Assembly: GCA_009785545.1 (NCBI GenBank)
Contig: WQWD01000001.1
Coordinates: 1-64,000, forward strand
Source: Treponema sp.
GTDB taxonomy: Bacteria; Spirochaetota; Spirochaetia; Treponematales; Breznakiellaceae
Direction of reading: 5' to 3'
Length of the DNA stretch: 64,000 nt
Position numbers and translations under genes: made by a program
Shown here: positions 49,158 to 57,936 of the stretch, in pieces
Position numbering within the stretch: the stretch's first letter is position 1
How the letters are laid out: the number at the start of each line of letters is the position of its first letter
The notes under the pieces: generated by a model
Databases searched by the model: none
Told to the model about the DNA's origin: nothing
What the model saw: only the letters and a program-made list of their open reading frames with translations

Positions 49158-50051
49158 TCACTTACTGTTCATTGATTTTTCAAAACGGAACTGGACTAAG
49201 GTAATTCCTACAACTAGTACAAAAAGTACCATAGCAATAGCACTGGAATAACCAAATTCCAAAAAACGAAAAGCTGTATTGAATATTTCATAGACCAGAA
49301 CTCGGGTGGCATCGGTAAGCTGGTTATCTCCGCCGGCAAAAATATTTATAAAAATATCGTAAACCCTAAACGATGTAATAATGAGCATCATCATGATAAA
49401 AAATGTTGTAGGCGATATCTGCGGAATAGTAACATTTCTGAATTTTTGCCAACTATTTGCTCCATCAAGATCTGCTGCTTCATAAAGCTCTTCGTTAACC
49501 CCTTGAAGACCAGCCAAATAAATCACCATGTAATAACCCATATTTTTCCAAACACTGAAAAAGATTACTGTAGGGAGCGCCCAGTGCCTGTCTGCAGCCC
49601 ATTGAGGGAGCTGCTCAACGGGCAAGCCAGTAATGTAAGAAAGCAAATTGTTCACCGGACCAAAAAAGGGGTTGAATATAAAATTCCACACCACTGCTAC
49701 CGCTACCAACGATGCTACAAATGGGAAAAAATAAACTGTTCTAAAAAAATTACGAGCTTTTATTTTTTTGTTTAATAGAATTGCAAGAAAAAGTGCAGTC
49801 CCCATAGTAAGGGGTACTACGCCTGCAGTGTAAATAGTGGTATTCAACAGAGCTCGCCAAAAATTGTTATCATTTACCAATCGTACAAAATTATCCAATC
49901 CCAAGAAACGTATGGGGTTTGCCCCATCCCAGTATAAAAAAGATAGTATTAGAGAAAATACCAAGGGAACCAAAGTAAAAACAGCAAACCCAATAAAATT
50001 AGGCGCAAGGAAACTATAAGCAACAATTGCTTCTTTTGTACTCTTCTTCAT
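49158..50051 (-). CDS. ABC sugar importer permease, LplB/UgpA type (third importer)
   Basis: A 297-residue permease. N-terminus AYSFLAPNFIGFAVFTLVPL is typical of UgpA-like permeases; EAA loop YEAADLDGANSWQKFRNVTIP near residue 200. The ATG at 50051 lacks a strong Shine-Dalgarno, which is unusual here and suggests translational coupling to the binding-protein gene 19 bp upstream. No ATPase gene is nearby. Confidence 0.92.
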   Translation of the reverse strand: MKKSTKEAIVAYSFLAPNFIGFAVFTLVPLVFSLILSFLYWDGANPIRFLGLDNFVRLVNDNNFWRALLNTTIYTAGVVPLTMGTALFLAILLNKKIKARNFFRTVYFFPFVASLVAVAVVWNFIFNPFFGPVNNLLSYITGLPVEQLPQWAADRHWALPTVIFFSVWKNMGYYMVIYLAGLQGVNEELYEAADLDGANSWQKFRNVTIPQISPTTFFIMMMLIITSFRVYDIFINIFAGGDNQLTDATRVLVYEIFNTAFRFLEFGYSSAIAMVLFVLVVGITLVQFRFEKSMNSK

Positions 50052-50070
50052 TATAGTTGATTATGAGTTC

Positions 50071-51357
50071 TTATCTTGCCAGAATTCTGCCAACTCGTTC
50101 GTTCATCTGCCTTATTCCGTTTTCTACACTGATATTTCTGGTCATAATTGCATCATGAGCTTCGTTGAGAATTATTTCAATTTCCGCACTTCTTTCATGA
50201 AGAGGCATTTCCAGAAAGGTTCTGTATACATTCAAAGCTTCTCTGCTATTGACATCTGGGGGAAATCCCGGCATAGAAGCAATTTTATCAATAACCTCAT
50301 CGTTCAGAAGAGCCGGAATCGTACCAGTTTGTGCGAGAATTAAAGCACCCTCCAGACCGGAAACAAACCTTACAAAATCCAGAGCCTCTTCCCTATGCCT
50401 TGAGTTACGATTAACTCCAATGCCGGTTATAGTTCCCAAAGTAGTTCCGGCAGGTACACCTTCCGGACGAGGATATTTAACCATTCCCCAGTTTCTAGAT
50501 CTTTCTGCCTGACCTAAAGCAACTCTTTCCATTTGCATTCCAATAAACCAAGTACCCATATTCATCATAGCAACCTGACCATTAAAGAAAACTCCTGAAT
50601 AATGAATACCGGAAGTTCTGAGCAAAGCGTACGGCATGACAATTCCATCGTCCTGTTTTCTAAGCACTCTTTCGTAATGAGGTCGCAGAAAGTCGTAATT
50701 ACCATCTACCATGGTATGCATTCCGTCTAAAATCCCAAATAGCTGAACCGTACTGCGCCATGTATGGTAATGGGCACCAAAAATTCTGCTTGCTCCACTG
50801 CCGGAAGTAACCAACCGAGCTAGAGCCTCAAATTCATCCAGAGTCATATCATTGGTAGGATAAGGAACCCCCGCAGCATCAAAAATATCTTTGTTGAAAA
50901 AAACAAGCCAGAAATCGCTGCGGAATGGCAGGGCAAAAACTTCACCATCAACCATCAGTTGTTCCACTATACCACCATAAAGTTCAATATCGATATTTTC
51001 TTCTTCAATAAAAGAATTCAGAGGCAACAAACGATTCTGCCGTATAAGATTTGCATAACCTGGAATGTCCTTAATGGTAAGTATATCCAAATTAGCACCT
51101 CCTGCGAGCTGCGTCATAAGGACGGTTGAAAAATCTGCACTACCAAGATCAACCGGTACGATTCTTACACCAGGGTTCTTTTCTTGATAAGCCTCTATAA
51201 TGGCAGTGTAATAAACCGTCAAACGATAATCCCACATAGCCCAATATAGGTTGATTCTTCCGTATCGATCGACAGAAGGTCTTCTTTGACAGCTAGGTAA
51301 AAAAACTAAAAAACACACAAGTAATACAGCAACAGCAATAATCCGCAAATTCTTCAT
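50071..51357 (-). CDS. ABC sugar importer substrate-binding lipoprotein (third importer)
   Basis: A 428-residue lipoprotein, lipobox LPSC (Cys23) followed by basic QRRPSVDR. Mature part with family 1 binding-protein features: IEAYQEKNPGVRIVPVDLG, NLDILTIKDIPGYANLI, EALDFVRFVSGLEGA. AAGGAG precedes the ATG. It has a GTAC-type promoter (51429-51472), linking it to the same regulon as the other importer at 43158. Confidence 0.92.
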   Translation of the reverse strand: MKNLRIIAVAVLLVCFLVFLPSCQRRPSVDRYGRINLYWAMWDYRLTVYYTAIIEAYQEKNPGVRIVPVDLGSADFSTVLMTQLAGGANLDILTIKDIPGYANLIRQNRLLPLNSFIEEENIDIELYGGIVEQLMVDGEVFALPFRSDFWLVFFNKDIFDAAGVPYPTNDMTLDEFEALARLVTSGSGASRIFGAHYHTWRSTVQLFGILDGMHTMVDGNYDFLRPHYERVLRKQDDGIVMPYALLRTSGIHYSGVFFNGQVAMMNMGTWFIGMQMERVALGQAERSRNWGMVKYPRPEGVPAGTTLGTITGIGVNRNSRHREEALDFVRFVSGLEGALILAQTGTIPALLNDEVIDKIASMPGFPPDVNSREALNVYRTFLEMPLHERSAEIEIILNEAHDAIMTRNISVENGIRQMNERVGRILAR

Positions 51358-51428
51358 TTAACTCTCCTTAAAAACATTCGTAATCATATGAAATCAAGTA
51401 TGCAAACAAAACACTTATAATTCTAAAT

Positions 51429-51472
51429 ATTCTATATTATTAAGTATAGAATCAAAAAGTTACAAAAGTACT
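51429..51472 (-). promoter_or_regulatory. GTAC-type operator and promoter of the third ABC importer
   Basis: On the minus strand AGTACTTTTGTAAC (51472-51459), the best consensus copy, lies 38 bp upstream of TAGAAT (51434-51429). Predicted start near 51422, leader about 65 nt before the ATG at 51357. Confidence 0.7.
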
Positions 51473-51533
51473 GTTTTTAAATTGACACCTACATTTCTGC
51501 CTTTCCTTGGTAGAATCAATTTGACAATTCATG

Positions 51534-51539
51534 TATAAT
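51534..51539 (+). promoter_or_regulatory. Putative -10 hexamer of the HAD gene
   Basis: TATAAT at 51534-51539 ends 5 bp before the HAD ATG. If used, the mRNA would be nearly leaderless; no Shine-Dalgarno is present. A good -35 at 17 bp spacing is not seen, so this is tentative. Confidence 0.4.
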
Positions 51540-51544
51540 AACTC

Positions 51545-52228
51545 ATGCGAGATGACATTAAAGCCGTTGCTTTTGATCTTGATGGAACTTTGTACCCAAA
51601 CCGGCAGGTAAATTTCAGGTTAATACCCTTTGCATTGAAGGAATTTGCGTTGTTGTCCGCTTTTGGAAAAGCCAGAAGAATAATCCGGCAAAACCAAAGA
51701 GAGAATATCCTTCCTCAAGGCGATTTTTACGAATATCAAGCGGAAATAACCGCTAAAATATTGGGTGTTAATCCTCAGCAAATGAAAGAAAAAATTGACC
51801 GATTGATATACAGGGGATGGGAACCTCTTTTTAAGAAAGTAAAACTTTTTAGAGGAATGCACGAAACGCTTGAGGCCTTAAATAAGGCAGGCTGCAAATT
51901 AGGGCTTTTGTCGGATTTTCCCCCAGAGGCAAAATTGGAAAATCTTGGGCTTAACAAATACTGGGACACTGTGCAATGCTCAGAAAGGTGCGGTGCGCTT
52001 AAACCTCATCCGGAGTCTTTTCTAAGGCTTGCCGAGGCTTTGGCGCTGCCGCCTGAGAACATTTTGTATGTGGGAAACAGCCATGCCTACGATGTGACGG
52101 GTGCGGCGAGTATTGGAATGAAAACAGCATGGCTAAAACCACTTTTTAAGGGCGGAAATAAAAAGTCTCCAAAACCTGATTTTTCTTTCAATAACTATCG
52201 CCAATTTAATAATTTTATGTTAAATTAA
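51545..52228 (+). CDS. HAD-superfamily hydrolase (phosphatase-like)
   Basis: A 227-residue cytoplasmic protein with HAD motif I FDLDGTLYPN (nucleophile Asp in DLDGT, near residue 12), motif II LLSDF near 120, motif III Lys in LKPHPESF near 154 and motif IV YVGNSHAYDVTGA near 176. This is the HAD-IA pattern of small-molecule phosphatases. The specific substrate cannot be named. No Shine-Dalgarno precedes its start. It is 42 bp upstream of the SpiroCoCo gene on the same strand. Confidence 0.9.
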   Translation: MRDDIKAVAFDLDGTLYPNRQVNFRLIPFALKEFALLSAFGKARRIIRQNQRENILPQGDFYEYQAEITAKILGVNPQQMKEKIDRLIYRGWEPLFKKVKLFRGMHETLEALNKAGCKLGLLSDFPPEAKLENLGLNKYWDTVQCSERCGALKPHPESFLRLAEALALPPENILYVGNSHAYDVTGAASIGMKTAWLKPLFKGGNKKSPKPDFSFNNYRQFNNFMLN

Positions 52229-52270
52229 GAAGATATAAAAAGTATTATTCGGGGAGGGTTAATAATACTA

Positions 52271-55200
52271 ATGTTTACAATTGGAAATATTATAACACTT
52301 GCTTTAGTCGTCTGTTTTCTCATTGCCTATCGGATGACGGATAAAAACTACCGTTCTCTTGATAAGATAAAAAAGTTCGCGGACAAATGCAGAGATGATC
52401 TCGCTGTTTTCGTAGAAGAAAAAAGTATGGCGGTAAAAAATTTCGGCATTGATTTAGAGATCGAAAGAAAAGCCGCAGCTCAGTTAATGAAAAAATTAAC
52501 CGACGAAGAGATTGCCAGAAAATCAGAAGCTTTAGCAAGAATAGACGGGCACATCAAAGCTTTTGAGGCTTCTCTTGAAGAGCTTTTTGGAATGACAGAT
52601 CGAGTGCAGGAAAACCTCAGCCGTATCAGAGATGAATCCGCTTTTGTAGAAAATACAAACAAACGTGTTACAGAAACCAAAGAAAAATTTGAACAAATAG
52701 AAAAAGCGCTTGAAGCGGCAGCAAGAAATCTAAAAGATACCGAAGAATATCTTGGGAAAAAGAATGCCGAGCGACTGGAACAAACAGCAGAAGAAGTGTT
52801 GGCATCCGCAAAATCATATTTATCTGATTTTGAAGCTACAGCTCAGGTAATCGAACGCAAAGTCGAAGAACACCGAGGGGCGATAACAAAAGCGGAGCGT
52901 GAACGAGAAACTGTTTTAAATCAAGACATGGAACAGATAAAAAAGTTTGCGAAGGACATTTTGGAGAGCGCCGGAAAACGTGCTGACAAACTGGAAGATG
53001 CTGCTTTAGTAAAGTTGCGAGAAGCTGCCCATGGAAGAGTAAATCAAATAAAAACTTTTTTTGAAGAAAAAATAAAAACCACACAAGATACGCTTAAGGC
53101 AGAACAGGGAACGATAAACGATAAAATAAAAACTGTTCATGATAAATGCAGCGCAGAAATATCCGATATCAGCACAAAGTACAAAAACACATATCATCAA
53201 TGGGTAAAAGAATCCACAGAGCTGGACACTATGGCAAAAAAACAAAGAGAAGATATAACTTCGTCTCTTGCCGAGTTTAAAAAAACAGCGGAAAAACAAC
53301 ACAAGGATTTGGAAACAACCATAACAAATACAAAAAACGAATTAAACAAATCAATTGTTGATCTGTGCTCAAGTTCGCAGACCGCTGTAAAACAACAACA
53401 GGATGAACTTGCTTTAACTATCAGCTACTTAAAAGAAAACACCGAAACAGCGGTTAAATCACAACAAACAGAGCTTTCATCGACTCTTAAAAAAATAAAA
53501 GAAAATACGGAAACTGCCGCAAACTCACAGCAAGCCGAACTTGGATCTACGCTGCAAAAAATCAAACAAGACTCACAAACGGCTGTCCTTGAGCAAAAAA
53601 ACGAAATTGATTTTATGCTCAAGGAATTAAAAGAAAAATCAAATACCGCATATACAAATCAGCTTGACGATTTAAATAATGCTCTTGGCAAACAGACGGA
53701 AGAATGGAAATCTATTTGCGCAAATACAGAGCAAAATATTATTTCGGCTAACGATAAACGGATCGATGAATACAGCAAATCACACGATGAAGCTGTCAGG
53801 CAGCTTGTCAGCCTTGCAGATGATGCCGCAGCTTTGGAAACAGAACTTCGCAAATCCATGCAGGAAGTAATTGTCAGAGTAAAAAATGATTTCTCGTCAT
53901 TTGAAAAAGAAGCCGGCATGAGCATGGATACTGCCGCCGCCGAGTTTGACACAAGAGCGAAAAAGCTGCATGAAGAACTTGACTCAACAAACAAAGAGCT
54001 TGACGAAATCAGACAACAGGCTCACGATAATGTTTCGGAAAAACTTGCCGTATTTGAAACCAACTTTACAGCGGAGCTGGGAAAACGTGCGTCAGAAATC
54101 GGAAGGCAAATTGCAGATTGGCAAGGCGGCATACTGGAACGCTTCACCAACAGCGAAGAAAAAATTTCGCAGGATTGGCAGAATGCGGCGCAGCGTATCA
54201 ACATGGAACAGAGAAACACAATCTCCGCTATGAGCGATCAATTAACATCCGATCTTGACAGGCTTAAACAGGAAACTTCCGCATTTGAAATCGGAATCAG
54301 AGAAGAAATGCGCAGTGTTGACGAGGCACGGGTATCTTTTACAGAGCAGCTCAAACATAACTTGTCAGAAATGCGAACATCATCCGAAAACGAAGTTAAA
54401 ACTCAGGTAGGACAACATCAGATCTCAATGCAGGAAGTACTGCTGCAAAAACAAAGAGAATTGGAAAAAGAACTTGAAGTTATTTCCACGCATTGCAGCA
54501 ATGAATATTCCGTTCTTGAAGATACAGCCCGCAATACCCGCTTGAGTCTTGACGATTGGCAGACTGCCTATATAGCGAGAATGCGTGAAATGGACGAAAA
54601 CCTCGATAAACTCGGAAGGAACTCAAGGGATATGGCCGCCGAAAATGACGAACGTTCCGCTCAATTTCGTGCAAATTTGGAAGATATACGCAAAGAGCTC
54701 AGTGTTCAGAAAAAAATCTTTGATCAGACAGAAGACCTTAACCACGGGTTGGAAAGGCGCAGGGAAGAAATCAACACAGACCTTAACCGCCTTGAACAAA
54801 GAAAAAATGAAATCGCCGAGCTTGAAAATCAATTGAACCACGTCAGGCGGCTTGGAGATGATGTAAACAACAAAATGACAAGATTCCTTTCCGAAAATCG
54901 GCGCATAGAACTTATGGAAGAAAGTTTTACCCGCTTATTAAAAACATCCGCAGCGGTTGACGATAAACTAAAATCTGTTTCATCTTCGAATGACATTCTT
55001 CAGGCAGAACAGGTTAAGATACGAAAACTGGAAGAAGCGATCAAAGACACCGAAGAAAAATACCACCGTATCGAAAAGAAAAACGAAGTTCTCGAAGAAA
55101 CATCCGAAGCTATAGACCGCAACTTTAAGGCTTTGCAAAAAACCGAAGCTGCCGTTAAAAATGCAGAGAACACAATCTCATCATTGTCGGATCAATTTGA

Positions 55201-55588
55201 AAAGATACATACATCAATCGAAGAGCTCGCCGAGCAAAATGAAAGGGCGACAAATGCCATCGATAAAATTACAGTTCTGGACGAATCCATTGACAAGATT
55301 GAAAAACGTATCGCCGACATGAATGTCGCCCGTGAATGGGTAGCAAAAATCGAAACCAGATTAAACGAAATAAACAAAGAGGCAAAAGAACACGTTAAAC
55401 TGATCAAAGGTCTTTTTGAAAGCGAAAAAGGAAAAGCGCAAGCCGGCGAAGGCGCTCCGCCGCCGCAGGTACGTGACAACATCAGAAGGCTGTACGAACA
55501 AGGCTGGAAAATCGAGGAAATTGCTAAAGCCATGAAGCGTTCGATTGGCGAAATCGAACTAACGCTGGAAATAATTACACGGCGATAA
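52271..55588 (+). CDS. SpiroCoCo-type giant coiled-coil protein with C-terminal HTH-like end
   Basis: A 1,105-residue protein: one N-terminal membrane segment (ITLALVVCFLIAYR, residues 8-21), then about 1,000 residues of coiled coil, and a C-terminal helix-turn-helix-like piece (RRLYEQGWKIEEIAKAMKRS). This plan and length fit the SpiroCoCo family found in Treponema and related spirochaetes. Residues about 374-470 hold five repeats of 22 residues (KSQQTELSSTLKKIKENTET and variants), two 11-residue hendecads each. Function unknown; a scaffold anchored in the inner membrane is the usual suggestion. It shares a TAATG junction with the next gene. Confidence 0.85.
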   Translation: MFTIGNIITLALVVCFLIAYRMTDKNYRSLDKIKKFADKCRDDLAVFVEEKSMAVKNFGIDLEIERKAAAQLMKKLTDEEIARKSEALARIDGHIKAFEASLEELFGMTDRVQENLSRIRDESAFVENTNKRVTETKEKFEQIEKALEAAARNLKDTEEYLGKKNAERLEQTAEEVLASAKSYLSDFEATAQVIERKVEEHRGAITKAERERETVLNQDMEQIKKFAKDILESAGKRADKLEDAALVKLREAAHGRVNQIKTFFEEKIKTTQDTLKAEQGTINDKIKTVHDKCSAEISDISTKYKNTYHQWVKESTELDTMAKKQREDITSSLAEFKKTAEKQHKDLETTITNTKNELNKSIVDLCSSSQTAVKQQQDELALTISYLKENTETAVKSQQTELSSTLKKIKENTETAANSQQAELGSTLQKIKQDSQTAVLEQKNEIDFMLKELKEKSNTAYTNQLDDLNNALGKQTEEWKSICANTEQNIISANDKRIDEYSKSHDEAVRQLVSLADDAAALETELRKSMQEVIVRVKNDFSSFEKEAGMSMDTAAAEFDTRAKKLHEELDSTNKELDEIRQQAHDNVSEKLAVFETNFTAELGKRASEIGRQIADWQGGILERFTNSEEKISQDWQNAAQRINMEQRNTISAMSDQLTSDLDRLKQETSAFEIGIREEMRSVDEARVSFTEQLKHNLSEMRTSSENEVKTQVGQHQISMQEVLLQKQRELEKELEVISTHCSNEYSVLEDTARNTRLSLDDWQTAYIARMREMDENLDKLGRNSRDMAAENDERSAQFRANLEDIRKELSVQKKIFDQTEDLNHGLERRREEINTDLNRLEQRKNEIAELENQLNHVRRLGDDVNNKMTRFLSENRRIELMEESFTRLLKTSAAVDDKLKSVSSSNDILQAEQVKIRKLEEAIKDTEEKYHRIEKKNEVLEETSEAIDRNFKALQKTEAAVKNAENTISSLSDQFEKIHTSIEELAEQNERATNAIDKITVLDESIDKIEKRIADMNVAREWVAKIETRLNEINKEAKEHVKLIKGLFESEKGKAQAGEGAPPPQVRDNIRRLYEQGWKIEEIAKAMKRSIGEIELTLEIITRR

Positions 55589-56391
55589 TGAATAAAGAAA
55601 CATGGAATACTTTCCAAAAGACAAGAGAACAATTTCGCAATTTGGTTAACGAACTTTCAGAGTCACTGCCAGGTTTAAGGGACATTCAGCAAGAATTTGT
55701 TAATAACCGCAGTGAAAACGCTGAAGAAAACTCTAACGGAAACTCTGTCTATACGGTAGAAACGCCGGTTGTATACAACACAGCGTTAGACGATATAACA
55801 ATAAACGATGAGATCAAGCTGATTTTAGTCGCAGACAATCCCGGGCGCAGAGAACAGCTTGCAGAAAACAGACGTTATCTTGTCGGGCCGTCGGGGAAAA
55901 TCGCTCAAAAATTTTTCCGTGATAATCCGTCTTTGGGAATTGATTTTCAAAAAAACGTGATTATTCTTAACAAAACGCCGATTCACACTCCACGTACTGC
56001 GGATTTGCGTAAACTTTGCCGAGTCAACAATGAGCAAAAGACAAAGAACCATCAAATCTTAGGTTTGGAACAATTGTCTGAAGTTTTAAAAGATTCGCAA
56101 AAGACTATGGCAGAATTGTTATTTAAATTTCATGAAGCGTTTGGCTGCCCAGTATGGATAATCGGGTATTCAGAGATGCGCAACAAAGGAATTTTTGAAG
56201 TTTATACGGAAAGCCTAAAACAAATATATACAGTTAATAAAAATTTATATAAACATATTTACCTTTACCGCCATTTTTCCATGAACCAATTTACAATTGA
56301 TCTGAATAAGCAGGCGTTGCCGGAAGAAACCACCGCAAAAAGCCTGAAACGGATTGGAACGGCTTATAAACAGCGGATACTCGGATTGTAG
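55588..56391 (+). CDS. Uracil-DNA-glycosylase-superfamily-like protein
   Basis: A 267-residue protein starting at the TAATG junction with the SpiroCoCo stop. After a helical N-terminal extension (about 1-70) the segment LILVADNPGRREQLAENRRYLVGPSG resembles motif 1 of family 4/5-like uracil-DNA glycosylases (GExPGxxE), and KNVIILNKTPIHTP and a later HFSMNQFTIDL block (motif 3-like His) fit the same fold. Motif residues for activity are altered, so base-excision activity is not certain. The one-base overlap with the SpiroCoCo gene implies co-expression. Confidence 0.65.
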   Translation: MNKETWNTFQKTREQFRNLVNELSESLPGLRDIQQEFVNNRSENAEENSNGNSVYTVETPVVYNTALDDITINDEIKLILVADNPGRREQLAENRRYLVGPSGKIAQKFFRDNPSLGIDFQKNVIILNKTPIHTPRTADLRKLCRVNNEQKTKNHQILGLEQLSEVLKDSQKTMAELLFKFHEAFGCPVWIIGYSEMRNKGIFEVYTESLKQIYTVNKNLYKHIYLYRHFSMNQFTIDLNKQALPEETTAKSLKRIGTAYKQRILGL

Positions 56392-56412
56392 GCTCGGTGT
56401 TTTGCACCCAAT

Positions 56413-56516
56413 GTTTTAAAAACGCACTTTTAAAACCCCAGAATATTGCAAAGTTTTAAAAGTGTACTTTTAAAACTCAGCGAAATTTGCAAGTTTTTAA
56501 AATGCACTTTGTTTTG
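56413..56516. repeat. Three 24-bp palindromes at exact 40-bp spacing
   Basis: Starts at 56413, 56453 and 56493. Copies 1 and 2 read GTTTTAAAA...ACTTTTAAAAC with centres ACGC and GTGT; copy 3 (56493-56516) is partly degenerate (GTTTTTAAAA...ACTTTG). The spacers between them share TTGCAA. The third copy abuts the -35 box at 56517. The arrangement fits an operator array for autoregulation of the ATPase gene. Confidence 0.85.
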
Positions 56517-56545
56517 TTGACATAAAAAAAACTATTCTGTATAAT
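56517..56545 (+). promoter_or_regulatory. Consensus sigma-70 promoter of the ATPase gene (leaderless)
   Basis: TTGACA (56517-56522), exactly 17 bp, TATAAT (56540-56545). The expected start lies near 56552, the A of the ATG, with no room for a Shine-Dalgarno. Confidence 0.88.
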
Positions 56546-56551
56546 AAAAAT

Positions 56552-57769
56552 ATGGCAAATTTGAACTTTATTGACAGGGAAGATTATCTAAATACTCTTG
56601 TATCATTTAAAGATAAAGGGGTTATAAAAGTCATTACCGGGATTAGGCGCTGCGGAAAATCCACTTTACTTTTAAAAATTTTTACAGAATGGTTGAAGAA
56701 AAACGGAGTATCCAACGAACAAATTATTGCTATAGACCTTGAATTAAAAACAAATTCTCATTTGTGTGACGAACAAGAGCTATATCGTTATATAAAGTCC
56801 AAAATTGTTAAAAATAGCCCAAATTATGTCTTAATCGATGAAGTCCAAAATTGTGCTGGATTTCAAAAAGCGATAGCAAGCTTACATAAAGAAGGGATCG
56901 ATGTTTACATCACAGGCTCAAATGCCTTTATTTTATCTGGTGAGCTGGCAACTTTTTTAAGCGGAAGATACGTACAAATTAAGATGCTGCCTTTATCGTT
57001 TAAAGAATTTGTGAATGCGCAAAAACAAAGTCTTGAACATATATCTTTAGAAAAATTATACCAAAAATATATCCAAATTGGAAGTTTTCCGCAAGTAACA
57101 GAATTTGGTGAAAATGAAAAACTTATCGGAGAATATTTGGATGCTATTTATAATACTATTTTTAAAAAGGATATAATAGATCGAAGATCAATCGCTAACC
57201 CTGCAATGCTTGAAGATGTGATAAAATTTGTTTTTGATAATATTGGTTGTTTGCTTTCATCAAAAAAAATAAGCGACACCATGACTTCAAATGGGCGAAA
57301 GATTTCACAACCAACAATTGAAAACTATTTAACTTATCTCGAAGAAGCTTTTCTTATCTATAAAGCAAATAGGTACGACATCAAAGGTAAAGAATACCTA
57401 AAATCATTATCAAAATATTATATTGCTGATTTGGGAATGCGAAACTATCTTTTAAATTATCACGGAATGGACAAAGGGCGTATGCTCGAAAACATAATTT
57501 ACCTCGAACTTTTAAAAAGAGGGTACAAAATTCACATAGGTAAAGTAGACACAAATGAAGTAGATTTCATAGCTACAAAAGGCGGTGAAATAAAATATAT
57601 CCAAGTAGCAGAAACAATAAGCAGTCAGGAAACTCTAAAAAGAGAAATTTCTCCATTTAAGCAAATTAAGGACTTTCATCAGCGGATTTTAATTACACTG
57701 GATTACGATCCAAATGTATCGTATGACGGAATACTGCACATTAACGCCCTTGACTTTTTGATGAACTAG
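56552..57769 (+). CDS. AAA_14/DUF4143-type ATPase
   Basis: A 405-residue cytoplasmic protein. Walker A GIRRCGKST (residues 30-38), Walker B YVLIDEVQ (about 93-100), the sensor-like TGSNA (about 128-132) and a C-terminal DUF4143 domain (about 195-340) followed by a nuclease-like fold segment (EVDFIATKGGEIKYIQV, a PD-(D/E)xK-like pattern Asp-x6-EIKYIQV). These proteins are abundant in treponemes and gut bacteria; their function is not settled, and roles in defence or mobile modules are often suggested. The mRNA appears leaderless from a perfect promoter. Its TAG stop lies at the edge of the nested palindrome at 57767. Confidence 0.88.
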   Translation: MANLNFIDREDYLNTLVSFKDKGVIKVITGIRRCGKSTLLLKIFTEWLKKNGVSNEQIIAIDLELKTNSHLCDEQELYRYIKSKIVKNSPNYVLIDEVQNCAGFQKAIASLHKEGIDVYITGSNAFILSGELATFLSGRYVQIKMLPLSFKEFVNAQKQSLEHISLEKLYQKYIQIGSFPQVTEFGENEKLIGEYLDAIYNTIFKKDIIDRRSIANPAMLEDVIKFVFDNIGCLLSSKKISDTMTSNGRKISQPTIENYLTYLEEAFLIYKANRYDIKGKEYLKSLSKYYIADLGMRNYLLNYHGMDKGRMLENIIYLELLKRGYKIHIGKVDTNEVDFIATKGGEIKYIQVAETISSQETLKREISPFKQIKDFHQRILITLDYDPNVSYDGILHINALDFLMN

Positions 57770-57874
57770 TGTTCTGTAATATTCGGTTAGCGGAATGACA
57801 AAGTGCGTTAATTCCTTATGTCATAAGGAATTAACTTATCAGGTATTGTGTCATTTGAATATTACAGAACACTA
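57767..57874. repeat. 108-bp nested palindrome, MITE-like or bidirectional terminator
   Basis: Perfect 18-bp terminal inverted repeats: TAGTGTTCTGTAATATTC (57767-57784) and its complement (57857-57874). Inside are AATGACA/TGTCATT (57794-57800, 57849-57855) and a perfect 14-bp palindrome GTTAATTCCTTATG/CATAAGGAATTAAC (57807-57820, 57822-57835). The three stems nest. The ATPase stop codon (57767-57769) is within the left repeat. Confidence 0.8.
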
Positions 57875-57936
57875 ATTTTATACGCTTTACAAAAACAACA
57901 AAGTATTTGCGTTGGCTCGTTAAAAGCAAAACAAGC

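Noticed and set aside
56413..56516. Mini CRISPR-like array
   Set aside because: Three 24-bp palindromic units with 16-bp spacers that resemble each other, no cas genes, and the last unit abuts a promoter; an operator array fits better.
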